NCBI GenBank assembly: GCA_902779575.1
Contig: CACZBW010000018.1
Location: 1-64,000, forward strand
Length of the DNA stretch: 64,000 nucleotides
Direction of reading: 5' to 3'
From: an uncultured Lachnospiraceae bacterium
Lineage (GTDB): Bacteria > Bacillota > Clostridia > Lachnospirales > Lachnospiraceae
Positions 25,662-34,844 of the stretch are shown here, piece after piece (position 1 is the first letter of the stretch; every line of letters begins with the position of its first letter). Made by a program: the position numbers and the translations under genes. A model generated the notes under the pieces. The model saw only the letters and a list, made by a program, of their open reading frames with translations. It did no database searches and was not told the DNA's origin.

Positions 25662-27008
25662 TCAGCCCTTCGGAACAAGAAGGAGGCTGATCTGCGGAAC
25701 GTAAGTAACGACGATCAGTACGACCAGGCAGGCAATGATCATGGGCACGACAGCCTTCGAGATCATCGGAAGCGTAACCTTGTGGAATACTTCCTTTCCC
25801 TCCTGGACGGAGCGGACCTTATCGCGGATCTTGAGACCCATCGCGACAAAGAGATTGACGCCGACCGGAGGCGTAACCTGGCCGATCGCAAGATTGACCG
25901 TGGCAACGATACCGAAAGCGACGGTGCTGTAGCCCAGCGCGCGCGCTACCGGAACCATGATCGGGATAAAGATGTACATAGCCGAGTTCGCGTCGATGAA
26001 GCATCCTGCGATCAGGAAGATCACATTGACAATCAGCAGGAAGACGAACTTGTTCGTCGCCACACTCGACAGAAGACTCTGGGCCCCCTGCGCAATGCCG
26101 AAGAGCGTACAGCAGTAGGAAAACAGGGAAGCTGTCGCGATAATCAGCATGATGCCTCCCGTTGTCTTCGCGGAATCAATAAAGATCCAGACCAGGTCGC
26201 GGAAGGAAACATCCCTGTAGATCAGCAGGGCTACGATCAGTCCGTATACAACCGAGACCGCGGCCGCTTCCGTCGGAGTGAAGATGCCGCCGTAAATGCC
26301 GCCGAGGATGATCACGGGCATCAGCAGTCCCCAGAAAGCATCCTTAAAGCTGGCCCAGAGCTCCGAAGCGCTGCGCTTCTCGTGCGGAGCTTCAATCCCC
26401 TTCCGGTTCGCCTCGATCAGGACGACCACGGCCAGGGCAACGCCCATCAGAATACCCGGAATGATACCGGCCATGAACAGGTCGCCGACACCGTCGCCGG
26501 TAATCGACGCATAGACGACAAAAGCGATGGAAGGCGGAATAACGATCGCGATGGAACTGGAGGTTGCCATCAGCGCCTCCGAGAAAGGAATCGAGAAACC
26601 GGACTCCGCCATGGCCGGGATCAGAACAGCGCCGAGCGCGGCAACCGTCGCGGGGCCGGAGCCGGAGATCGCGCCGAAGAAGCAGGCTACGATAACGCAT
26701 ACGATCGCCATACCGCCCTTGCGGTGGCCTACCAGATCATCGATAAAACGGACAAGGCGCCTGGAAATGCCCGCCTTGGCCATGATATTCCCGGAGAGTA
26801 CAAAGAAAGGAATCGCCAGAAGCAGAAACTTGGATATTCCCGTATAAGTATTCGTCGCGACAATGCTCAGGTTCAGCATCTGGAACTTCTGAACGAAGTT
26901 GGTCGCGTAGAGAATCGTAAAGACAGAGCTCATGCCCAGGCACAGCGCGATCGGCATGCCGATCAGCAGCATGGCGAAGAAGGAGCCGAAAAGAATTAGC
27001 GTAATCAT
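25662..27008 (-). CDS. dctM: TRAP transporter large permease (DctM family)
   Basis: This 448-residue integral membrane protein is the ion-coupled permease of a TRAP system. Many hydrophobic helices are seen, and the family signature GSGPATVAALGAVLIPAM is present. GGAGG precedes the ATG, which lies 3 nt after the dctQ stop, so the two are translationally coupled. A 151-nt gap separates it from dctP. Confidence 0.93.
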   Translation of the reverse strand: MITLILFGSFFAMLLIGMPIALCLGMSSVFTILYATNFVQKFQMLNLSIVATNTYTGISKFLLLAIPFFVLSGNIMAKAGISRRLVRFIDDLVGHRKGGMAIVCVIVACFFGAISGSGPATVAALGAVLIPAMAESGFSIPFSEALMATSSSIAIVIPPSIAFVVYASITGDGVGDLFMAGIIPGILMGVALAVVVLIEANRKGIEAPHEKRSASELWASFKDAFWGLLMPVIILGGIYGGIFTPTEAAAVSVVYGLIVALLIYRDVSFRDLVWIFIDSAKTTGGIMLIIATASLFSYCCTLFGIAQGAQSLLSSVATNKFVFLLIVNVIFLIAGCFIDANSAMYIFIPIMVPVARALGYSTVAFGIVATVNLAIGQVTPPVGVNLFVAMGLKIRDKVRSVQEGKEVFHKVTLPMISKAVVPMIIACLVVLIVVTYVPQISLLLVPKG

Positions 27009-27011
27009 TGC

Positions 27012-27518
27012 TCAGCCCTCCTTTCCTTCTGCCTTCCGGGCAGCGCAGTAATCTACAAAATACTCGATGAAATGAAGCAGGAGGGAAATGCCTCCGACCA
27101 CCACGAATCCCCAGAAATAATAAGTCGGAATATGCAGGATCGGGCTGCTCTTGGGCATCGGCATGGCCATTTCCTTGCGCACCTGCCCGATGGCCTCCCA
27201 GGTCAGAATCGCCGAATAGATCACACAGATCACGGTTGAAATAAACAGCAGCACTTTCTTCGCCTTCGGCCCCACATTATCCGTAATCAGGCCCAGATTT
27301 ACAAGCCCCCCTTCTTTTGCCGCAACGCCCGCGGCCAGCAGGGAAATCAGGACAAACACGGCGACCACGATCTCATCCGTAAAGCCCCAGGAATGGTTAA
27401 ATACCTTTCTGGCAACCACGTTTCCGAAGGTCAGAACCAGCACCAGCAGCATGGAAACCGCCAGCACCGCATTCTCTATAACCGTGATCACTCTCATGAT
27501 CCCCTTGTAAATCTTCAT
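27012..27518 (-). CDS. dctQ: TRAP transporter small permease (DctQ family)
   Basis: The 168-residue protein has four predicted transmembrane helices and pairs with DctM. The longer reading to 27728 would cross the promoter and a terminator. The ATG at 27518 (MKIYKGIMRVITVIENAVL) has AAGGAG 8 nt upstream and is the real start. It is first in the dctQ-dctM-dctP operon. Confidence 0.9.
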   Translation of the reverse strand: MKIYKGIMRVITVIENAVLAVSMLLVLVLTFGNVVARKVFNHSWGFTDEIVVAVFVLISLLAAGVAAKEGGLVNLGLITDNVGPKAKKVLLFISTVICVIYSAILTWEAIGQVRKEMAMPMPKSSPILHIPTYYFWGFVVVGGISLLLHFIEYFVDYCAARKAEGKEG

Positions 27519-27584
27519 GACCGTATCTCCTTCGCATCTTTTAAAAATAAGAAAAGGCGCGCGTAAAAAACGCAGCCTTGTAAC

Positions 27585-27613
27585 ATTATAGGTAGAGTAT
27601 TTTCGAAAGTCAA
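27585..27613 (-). promoter_or_regulatory. Promoter of the TRAP operon
   Basis: TTGACT (27613-27608), 17-nt spacer and a perfect TATAAT (27590-27585) on the minus strand make this one of the best sigma-A matches in the window. It gives a leader of about 60 nt before dctQ. Confidence 0.85.
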
Positions 27614-27690
27614 GGCTGAAGTCTTCCCGTCTTGCCCGATCTTTTCGGACTTTTGACTTTCCGGTAAAAATATTTTCGGTCCCGCCATAT

Positions 27691-27722
27691 AAAAAGACAG
27701 GCCCATCGGAGCCTGTCTTTTT
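27691..27722. terminator. Terminator of the ssnA-pepF operon
   Basis: A 12-bp perfect inverted repeat (AAAAAGACAGGC / GCCTGTCTTTTT) with an 8-nt loop lies 32 nt after the pepF stop. It is symmetric and can act in both directions. Confidence 0.85.
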
Positions 27723-27754
27723 ATGCATACCTGTATACTGCCAAAAGAGGCTGT

Positions 27755-29563
27755 TTACAGTTTCTCTGCAATCTTTTCAGCCTCATCCAGGACGCTGGCA
27801 AATTTATCCAGAGCCGCGTCGATGGGCGCCGCCGTGGACAGATCAACTCCCGCGTGCTGCAGCTCTTCCAGCGGGTCCTTACTGCAGCCCATAGAAAGGA
27901 ATTCCAGATAGTTCTTCACATTTCCCCGCGCCCTGCCCTGTGCCTCGGCGCGGATCCCCTCCGAAAGCGCGACCGCCGCGGAATAGCTCGTAGCATACTT
28001 GTAGACGTAGAAGGGCGTATAGAAATGCGGAATCCTGGCCCACTCATACCGGATCTCGTCATCGATCACCATATCCGGCCCGAAATAATCTTCAACCAGT
28101 TTCCCGTACACGCCGCACAGAGCCTGCGGCGTCAGCGCTTCTCCCTGTTCGGACAGCTCGTGGATCTGCTTCTCGAATTCCGCGAACATGGTCTGGCGGT
28201 AGACAGTGCCTTTGAAATTCTCCAGGTACTGGTTCAACAGAGACAGACGCTCCGCGGGATCCTCCGTCTGTTCAAGAAGGTGCTCGACCAGCAGGTTCTC
28301 ATTTACCGTCGAGGCGACCTCCGCAACAAAGAGGGTATAATGCGCGTACTGGGGCGGCTGGTTCCTGCGCGACAGATAGCTGTGCATGGAATGCCCCATC
28401 TCATGCACCAGGGTGGAGACGCTGTCCAGGGTTCCCGTATAATTCAGCATGATATAGGGTTCCGAGTCATAGCAGCCCGAGGAGAAAGCGCCGCCTCTCT
28501 TTCCTTTGTTCGGATACACGTCGATCCAGCCTCCGGCGCAGCCTTCCCGGACAGCTTTCACGTAATCTTCGCCCAGGGGAGCGACTGCCTCATAGAGCAT
28601 CTCCTTTGCCTCGTCGAAGGAATAGATCTTCTGGCTTCCTTTGACCAGCGGGGCATAGATGTCATAAAAATGGAGGCTGTCCACTCCGAGCAGCTTTCTG
28701 CGCAGGCGCACATAGCGGTACATATCCGGCAGGTGCCTGCGCACAGCCTCGATCAGATTGTCGTAAACCTTCACCGGAACCCGCTCCGCGCCGGTCATCA
28801 TCTCACGGGAAGAAGCGTAATGCCTGAGGGAAGCGGTAACTGCCTCCCGCTTCACATTGGCCTGCATGGTCGAGGCAAATGTATTAATATGCCCTTTGAA
28901 TCCGGCGTAATAGGTCTCAAAGGCATTTTTCCTTAAAACCCTGTCCTCCTGGGATTCCAGGAAGACAAAATTGGAGCCGCTGACCTCATGGTCACTGCCT
29001 TCCCCATCCTTCACGCTCCCGAAGACCATATCAGAGTCCTCGAGACTGTGGGCGGTCTCCCCCGGCGCGGCCAGAACCTCGCCGAAGGAAGCAATGATCG
29101 TTTCCTCCGCCGTGGTCAGGGTATGCTTTTTCCGGTCGGCAAGCCTCCTCAGCAGAACACGGTATTCTTCCGTCAGCGGACTTTCTGTAATCTCCTCCAG
29201 CAGTTCCTGTTCCAGAGAAAGCAGCTCCGGCTCCGCGTAGGCGCCGGCGGTCATCAGGGCTACATACAGGTTCATGGCCCTCGCCTGCATGCTTTTTGCC
29301 TTCTCCTGCCTCGTATCCTCCGTAAATCGAAGGGCGGCGTAACAGTCAAGAAGCTCGACCTTTCTCTCCAGTTCTGTCTCATAGTCCAGATAGTTTTTTA
29401 CATTTTCCGGCGTATGCAGGCTCCCCCGGAAAGAAGCAATCTTTTCAGCTTCCCCCTTCAGCGCTTCCAGATCTCTCTCCCAGTCCTCATCCGATGCATA
29501 CATCTTTGTCAGATCCCACATAAAAGCGGGATCCATCTTACTGCGTTCCTTAAGCGGCTCCAT
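27755..29563 (-). CDS. pepF: Oligoendopeptidase F (M3 family metallopeptidase)
   Basis: This cytoplasmic zinc peptidase cleaves oligopeptides. The HEXXH motif is VHEMGHSMHSY (first His about residue 387), and the conserved TWDLT-type opening appears as FMWDLTKMYASDEDWE. The start at 29563 (602 residues, MEPLKERSKMDPAF) has AGGAGG upstream. A longer reading from 29620 would overlap carbamate kinase by 14 nt and has a poor site. It is the last gene of the purine operon and lies 43 nt after carbamate kinase. A role in purine use is not obvious. Confidence 0.92.
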   Translation of the reverse strand: MEPLKERSKMDPAFMWDLTKMYASDEDWERDLEALKGEAEKIASFRGSLHTPENVKNYLDYETELERKVELLDCYAALRFTEDTRQEKAKSMQARAMNLYVALMTAGAYAEPELLSLEQELLEEITESPLTEEYRVLLRRLADRKKHTLTTAEETIIASFGEVLAAPGETAHSLEDSDMVFGSVKDGEGSDHEVSGSNFVFLESQEDRVLRKNAFETYYAGFKGHINTFASTMQANVKREAVTASLRHYASSREMMTGAERVPVKVYDNLIEAVRRHLPDMYRYVRLRRKLLGVDSLHFYDIYAPLVKGSQKIYSFDEAKEMLYEAVAPLGEDYVKAVREGCAGGWIDVYPNKGKRGGAFSSGCYDSEPYIMLNYTGTLDSVSTLVHEMGHSMHSYLSRRNQPPQYAHYTLFVAEVASTVNENLLVEHLLEQTEDPAERLSLLNQYLENFKGTVYRQTMFAEFEKQIHELSEQGEALTPQALCGVYGKLVEDYFGPDMVIDDEIRYEWARIPHFYTPFYVYKYATSYSAAVALSEGIRAEAQGRARGNVKNYLEFLSMGCSKDPLEELQHAGVDLSTAAPIDAALDKFASVLDEAEKIAEKL

Positions 29564-29606
29564 TCTTCCGTATTTCCTCCTCGCTTCAGTCTCATTTTCT
29601 TCCTGC

Positions 29607-30554
29607 TTATTCGCGGTCATAAATGACAGTACCTGTTTTTCCCGCGATCCCTTCCGCAGCCCGCTCCAGCAGGGTAATCAAAGCTTTGCGTCCGCGGCCG
29701 GACCGGGCGAAACGGACCGCCGCTTCTATCTTCGGCTGCATGGAGCCCGGCGCGAACTCTCCGTCCGCGAGATACTGTTCCGCCTCCTCGCAGCTCATCT
29801 CCGACAGGTCCTTCTGATCTTCTTTGCCGAAATGAATGGCCACTTTCTCGACCGCTGTCAGGATCAGCAGCCTGTCCGCGTCCAGCTGTTCCGCCAGACA
29901 TTCGGCGGCAAAATCCTTGTCAATGACCGCCGCCGCTCCCTTCAGATGGTGCCCCTCTGTCCGGAAGACGGGGATTCCGCCTCCGCCGCAGGCAACGACG
30001 ATATGGTCGGTCTCCACCAGGGAGCGGATCGTCCCGATCTCAATGATCGAGACAGGCATCGGGGAGGCCACCACGCGCCTGTAGCCCCGGCCGGCGTCCT
30101 CGATCACTTCATAATCCCGTTCCCTGACCAGCTGGTCCGCCTCCTCCTTTGTAAGGAAAGAGCCGATCGGTTTGGTCGGATGCTGAAAAGCCGGATCGTC
30201 CGGGTCCACCTCCACCTGGGTCAGAACCGTCGCCACTCCGAGATCTATGCCGCGGTCCAGCATTTCCTCCCGGATCGCGTTCTGAAGATCATAGCCGATA
30301 TAGCCCTGGCTCATCGCGACGCATACGCTCAGGGGACAGGGGATATACCTGTCCGGGTCCGAGCGCACCAGCTCCGCCATGGCATTCTGGATCATGCCCA
30401 CCTGCGGCCCGTTGCCGTGGGCGATCACGACCTCGTCTCCCTCCTGGATCAGATCCACGATGGCCTTCGCCGTCTTCTTCACGGCAGCCATCTGCTCGGG
30501 AAGATTTTTGCCCAGGGCGTTCCCGCCGAGGGCAATCACAATTCTCTGCTTCAT
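29607..30554 (-). CDS. arcC: Carbamate kinase
   Basis: It converts carbamoyl phosphate and ADP to ATP, ammonia and CO2, the energy-yielding last step of this pathway. It shows IVIALGGNALG at the start, VIAHGNGPQVGMIQNAM, and the C-terminal MQPKIEAAVRFARSG typical of the amino-acid kinase fold. The ATG at 30554 has AGGTGGG upstream (315 residues), and a GTG at 30563 is possible. Following ygeW, it corresponds in position and presumed role to E. coli YqeA. Confidence 0.93.
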   Translation of the reverse strand: MKQRIVIALGGNALGKNLPEQMAAVKKTAKAIVDLIQEGDEVVIAHGNGPQVGMIQNAMAELVRSDPDRYIPCPLSVCVAMSQGYIGYDLQNAIREEMLDRGIDLGVATVLTQVEVDPDDPAFQHPTKPIGSFLTKEEADQLVRERDYEVIEDAGRGYRRVVASPMPVSIIEIGTIRSLVETDHIVVACGGGGIPVFRTEGHHLKGAAAVIDKDFAAECLAEQLDADRLLILTAVEKVAIHFGKEDQKDLSEMSCEEAEQYLADGEFAPGSMQPKIEAAVRFARSGRGRKALITLLERAAEGIAGKTGTVIYDRE

Positions 30555-30731
30555 AATTCCCACCTGACTTTCTTCTCCGGGTCTTTCTCAGGCTTCGCCG
30601 ACAAAGACCACAGACAGCCCGCGGCAGCAAAAAAAGCCGCTGCTCCATCCGCCGCCGGATTCAAAGGCAGCCGGGGCAGCAAAAACGAGCTGTTCCACCG
30701 CATCCGCCGCAGGCAGCCACGGGCAGTCACA

Positions 30732-30766
30732 GGCAGCGATGCCCGGAATCCCCGGACACCGCTGCC
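30732..30766. repeat. Imperfect stem-loop between ygeW and carbamate kinase genes
   Basis: Outer arms GGCAGCG and CGCTGCC pair perfectly, with further pairing inside (GCCCGG / CCGGACACC, interrupted). It lies in a 228-nt gap rich in GGCAGC words that holds no gene. No T-run follows. Confidence 0.5.
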
Positions 30767-30782
30767 CTGCCTCAATCCTCTT

Positions 30783-31979
30783 TTACTGGCGCCAGCGCAG
30801 CTTATTCCCCTCTTCAAGCTCCTTCAGAAGCTTCTGCGGGTTCTTCACCTTGGCCAGGAAAATCATGGCCGCGATGATATAAGGCTTGTAGGAAGCTTCT
30901 TTGTACAGAGGCTTCAGATAGCGGTCGAAGACCGAGGCGTCGACCTCTCCCTTCTCGCAGGATACACCGCTGATATCGGCAGGCAGGCAGTGCAGATAAA
31001 GCGCCTTGCCGTCCCTGGTCGTCTTCATGAGCTCTTCTGTGCAGCTCCAGTCCTGATGCTCCGCGTTCTGCTTCAGAAGTTCCTTCTCCAGGGCGTCGAT
31101 GCCGTCGAAATCTCCCTTTGCGTAGAGATCCGTGCGCTTCTCCATGGCAGCGAAAGGAGCCCAGCTCTTCGGGTATACGATATCCGCATCGCGGAAAGCT
31201 TCCGCCATGCTGCCGGTCTTCGTGAAGGATCCGCCGCTCTTTTCCGCGTTTTTGCGGGCGATCTCCTCAACCTCCGGGAAGACGTCGTATCCTTCCGGAT
31301 GGGCGAGAACGACGTCCATTCCGAACCTCGTCATCAGGCCGATCACGCCCTGCGGAACGCTGAGCGGTTTTCCGTAGCTGGGGCTGTAAGCCCAGCTCAT
31401 GGCCAGCTTCTTTCCCTTCAGATTCTCCACTCCGCCGAAATAATGGATAATCTCTTCCATATCCGCCATGCACTGCGTCGGATGGTCGATATCGCACTGC
31501 AGGTTGACCAGGGTCGGCTTCTGCTCCAGAATCCCGTCCTCATAGCCCTGGGTCACGGAATCAGCGACAAGCTTCTGGTATGTGTGCCCCTTCCCGATGT
31601 ACATGTCATCGCGGATTCCGATTACGTCCGCCATGAAGGAAACCATGTTCGCGGTTTCCCGCACCGTCTCACCGTGCGCGATCTGGCTCTTCTTCTCATC
31701 CAGGTCCTGTACGGCAAGTCCCAGCAGGTTGCAGGCGGAGGCGAAGGAGAATCTCGTCCTGGTGGAATTGTCCCGGAAAATGGAAATTCCGAGACCTGAA
31801 TCAAAGATCCTCGTTGAAATATTTCTTTCCCTGAGATTGCGCAGCGCGTCAGCGATCGTGAAGACAGCCATGATCTCGTCATCTGTCTTATCCCAGGTCA
31901 GAAAGAAATCATTGTTGTACATGTTTTTTATATCAAGTCCGTTGAGCTTCTCAATATACTGCTGCAGTGTATCGTTCAT
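30783..31979 (-). CDS. ygeW: Knotted carbamoyltransferase YgeW
   Basis: This 398-residue protein belongs to the aspartate/ornithine carbamoyltransferase superfamily, YgeW branch. The carbamoyl-phosphate motif is present as FRDNSTRTRFSFASA (STRTRFS, 72-78), with the HPTQ motif in DIDHPTQCMADM and a YgeW-type KSWAP segment. The natural substrate of YgeW is not firmly known. Next to carbamate kinase it probably runs in reverse, making carbamoyl phosphate from a carbamoylated intermediate of purine breakdown. Confidence 0.93.
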   Translation of the reverse strand: MNDTLQQYIEKLNGLDIKNMYNNDFFLTWDKTDDEIMAVFTIADALRNLRERNISTRIFDSGLGISIFRDNSTRTRFSFASACNLLGLAVQDLDEKKSQIAHGETVRETANMVSFMADVIGIRDDMYIGKGHTYQKLVADSVTQGYEDGILEQKPTLVNLQCDIDHPTQCMADMEEIIHYFGGVENLKGKKLAMSWAYSPSYGKPLSVPQGVIGLMTRFGMDVVLAHPEGYDVFPEVEEIARKNAEKSGGSFTKTGSMAEAFRDADIVYPKSWAPFAAMEKRTDLYAKGDFDGIDALEKELLKQNAEHQDWSCTEELMKTTRDGKALYLHCLPADISGVSCEKGEVDASVFDRYLKPLYKEASYKPYIIAAMIFLAKVKNPQKLLKELEEGNKLRWRQ

Positions 31980-32172
31980 TCCGTTTTCCTTCCTGATTCT
32001 TTTTGTTTTCTTATCATTTCTTTTTCAGACCGAAGTTCTGCATCCTTCCGCAGGCCTGCCACAGATCCTGCACCCTTTCAACACAGGCTGTCAAATGCCG
32101 GCTGTATACCGGAAAAGCCGGGCTTCATCCGGCTGTACTTCAGCTGACCCGGTCAGTATCTTCCGGTTTTCC

Positions 32173-33501
32173 TTATTCCTTCACCGCCTCCGGATACAGG
32201 GCGATTGCGGCGGCGTACAGGGCCGCGCATGTGACCAGATCCTGCTTCCAGGTGATCTCATTCGGCGCATGGGCCTGGGATTCCGCTCCCGGTCCGAATC
32301 CGACGCAGGGGATGCCGTAGCGGCCCTGAATCGCGACGCCGTTGGTAGAGAAAGTCCATTTATCTGTCAGCGGACGGTCGCGGAGCGCTTTCTGGCTGTC
32401 CGGTCCGATCCGTTTCTCCCCGAAGAGAGCCTTATGCGCGTTGACCAGCGCTTTCACATGAGGCGCCTTTTCGCTGTTGATCCAGGTCGGGAAATAAGCC
32501 TCCGTCTCGTATACTTCCCCTGTCCAGGAAGGTCTGCTGTACATGTACATGGAGACCTTTACGTCGTCCCCGTATTTCTTAACAGCCGGAAGATCCCTGA
32601 TCTCCTGCAGGCAGCCTTCCCAGGTCTCGCCGGCAGTCATCCGGCGGTCGATGGAGATGGAACAGCTGTCCGCGACCGCGCAGCGGCTCGGGCTGGTGAA
32701 ATAGATCTGCGATACAGTGCAGCTTCCTCTGCCCAGGAATCTCGCGTCCTCAAAATGATCCGGGTTAAACTTCGGATCCAGCATCTTGACAAGGCCCCGG
32801 ATCTGGGTGGAATCCGTGCAGCCGTTGTTGTTGAGGGCGCGCACATCCGCGATGATATCCGCCATCTTATAGATCGCATTGTCCCCGCGCTCCGGAGCCG
32901 AACCGTGGCAGGAAACGCCCCTGACGTCCACGCGGATTTCCATGCGGCCTCTCTGGCCCCTGTAGATTCCGCCGTCCGTCGGCTCTGTGGAAATGACAAA
33001 CTCCGGACGGATCCCGTCCTTATTGACGATATACTGCCAGCACAGGCCGTCGCAGTCTTCCTCCATAACCGAACCGACCACCATGATCTTATAGCCTTCC
33101 GGAATCAGGCCCAGTTTCTTCATGATGACCGCGCTGTAAACCGCGGAAGCCACTCCGCCCTCCTGATCGGAACCGCCTCTGCCGTAGATGACCTCTTCGT
33201 CCTCGTACCCTTCATAGGGATCCGCCGTCCAGTTCTCGATATTGCCGATTCCGACCGTATCGATATGGCCGTCGATGGCGATGATCTTATCTCCCTCGCC
33301 CATCCAGCCGATGATATTGCCCAGGCCGTCAACCTCGACCTTATCAAAACCGAGCTTCTCCATCTCCTCCCGGATGCAGGCGACGACCTCTTTCTCCTCA
33401 CAGCTCTCCGACGGATGTGAGATCATCCTTCTCAGGAAGGCGATGATATCTTTTTTATAGCTCTCCGCCTCCGCCCTGATTTTTTCATAATCCAGATTCA
33501 T
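32173..33501 (-). CDS. ygeY: M20 family metallohydrolase YgeY
   Basis: This 442-residue zinc hydrolase of the M20 peptidase family is the YgeY type associated with selenium-linked purine catabolism clusters. Metal and catalytic motifs are [23 protein letters not shown] and the glutamates in [12 protein letters not shown]. It may deacylate or decarbamoylate a diaminopropionate-type intermediate before YgeX. An AGGAGG site lies 9 nt before the ATG. It lies between ygeX and ygeW, with a 193-nt gap downstream that shows no gene. Confidence 0.92.
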   Translation of the reverse strand: MNLDYEKIRAEAESYKKDIIAFLRRMISHPSESCEEKEVVACIREEMEKLGFDKVEVDGLGNIIGWMGEGDKIIAIDGHIDTVGIGNIENWTADPYEGYEDEEVIYGRGGSDQEGGVASAVYSAVIMKKLGLIPEGYKIMVVGSVMEEDCDGLCWQYIVNKDGIRPEFVISTEPTDGGIYRGQRGRMEIRVDVRGVSCHGSAPERGDNAIYKMADIIADVRALNNNGCTDSTQIRGLVKMLDPKFNPDHFEDARFLGRGSCTVSQIYFTSPSRCAVADSCSISIDRRMTAGETWEGCLQEIRDLPAVKKYGDDVKVSMYMYSRPSWTGEVYETEAYFPTWINSEKAPHVKALVNAHKALFGEKRIGPDSQKALRDRPLTDKWTFSTNGVAIQGRYGIPCVGFGPGAESQAHAPNEITWKQDLVTCAALYAAAIALYPEAVKE

Positions 33502-33600
33502 AATTACCAGCCTCCTGTCTGTATTCTTTCCCCTGATCCGCCGGGTTCCTTCCCGTTTGCTGCCCGGCCTGATACCGCTTTCTGATTCGGCGGTCCTGTT

Positions 33601-34800
33601 TTATTTTCCCCAGGCGCCGTCCCAGACGACCCTTCTGTAATAAGCCGGATCCGTATCTCCCTCGGTCGAGAAAAGCAGTACCCTGGAAGATCCGTCAAGT
33701 CCCAGCTGATCGCGGAAGTCCTTCAGATCCTCCCGGCTCATGATGGCCGCAAGGCATCCCATGCCCGCCGCGCCGGATTCTCCGGAAATGACCGCCGTAT
33801 CTCCCCGAAGGGGCGCGGCCAGGATCCGCATGGCCCTCGCGGCGTCCGCGTCCTCTATGGCGGCAAAGGCGGAAACGTGATTGCGGAGGATATCCCAGCC
33901 GATGATATTCGGTTCCCCGCAGGCAAGCCCGGCCATGATCGTCTGCAGATCTCCCGTTACGATCGCCGGTTCCCCGTCCCCTTTTGCTGCGCCTTCGTAC
34001 AGGCAGGCGGCGGCGTCCGCCTCCACAACGATAAACTTCGGCGGGGCGTCTGTCCAGAGATTCGTCAGATAACCGACAACGGATGCCGCGAAGGAACCGA
34101 CGCCGGCCTGGACAAACACATGCGTCGGGCGGTCAGCCCCGAAGGCTTTCAGCTGCTCAGCGGCTTCTGAGCTCAGCGTTCCGTAGCCCTGCATAATCCA
34201 GGACGGGATATCCTCATATCCCTCCCAGGCCGTATCCTGTACAATCACGCCGTGCTCCGTCCCGGAAGCTTCCCTGGCGGCGATCCTGACGCAGTCGTCG
34301 TAATTGACCTCCTCGATCGTCACGAGGGCGCCTTCTTTAGCGATATTGTCATAACGGAATTTTGAGGAACCCTTCGGCATGTGCACAACCGCTTTCTGAT
34401 GCAGCCTCTTTGCGGCCCAGGCAACCCCGCGCCCGTGGTTTCCGTCCGTCGCGGTGAAAAATGTCGCCGTCCCGAAATCCTCTTTCAGCTTCTCACTCGT
34501 CAGATAGTCATAGGTCATCTCCGACACATCCCTGCCCATCTGCGAAGCGATATAATTGGCCATGGCAAAAGAAGCTCCCAGCACCTTAAAAGCATTCAGC
34601 CCGAAGCGCCAGCTCTCGTCCTTCACACAGATTCCGCCGAGTCCCAGGCACTCCGCCAGATGCGGAAGGTTTACAAGAGGCGTCTTCTGATACTGCGGAA
34701 ATGTGCTGTGAAAAGCCCTCGCTTTGTCCACCTGTTCCGCGGCCATCAGTGAAAGATACCTGTCTTCACTTGCCGGCATATGATTCATCGTCCATCTCAT
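33601..34800 (-). CDS. ygeX: Diaminopropionate ammonia-lyase
   Basis: This PLP enzyme (399 residues) splits 2,3-diaminopropionate into pyruvate and two ammonia. The PLP lysine is K72 in FGLNAFKVLGASFA. The substrate/phosphate loops ATDGNHGRGVAWAA and VQAGVGSFAASVVG follow the family. AGGAGG precedes the ATG. In the inferred pathway it yields pyruvate from the carbon left after urate ring opening. Confidence 0.95.
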   Translation of the reverse strand: MRWTMNHMPASEDRYLSLMAAEQVDKARAFHSTFPQYQKTPLVNLPHLAECLGLGGICVKDESWRFGLNAFKVLGASFAMANYIASQMGRDVSEMTYDYLTSEKLKEDFGTATFFTATDGNHGRGVAWAAKRLHQKAVVHMPKGSSKFRYDNIAKEGALVTIEEVNYDDCVRIAAREASGTEHGVIVQDTAWEGYEDIPSWIMQGYGTLSSEAAEQLKAFGADRPTHVFVQAGVGSFAASVVGYLTNLWTDAPPKFIVVEADAAACLYEGAAKGDGEPAIVTGDLQTIMAGLACGEPNIIGWDILRNHVSAFAAIEDADAARAMRILAAPLRGDTAVISGESGAAGMGCLAAIMSREDLKDFRDQLGLDGSSRVLLFSTEGDTDPAYYRRVVWDGAWGK

Positions 34801-34844
34801 CTCATACCCCTCCTGCCGTATGATCTGTTCCTGTTCCGACTTTC

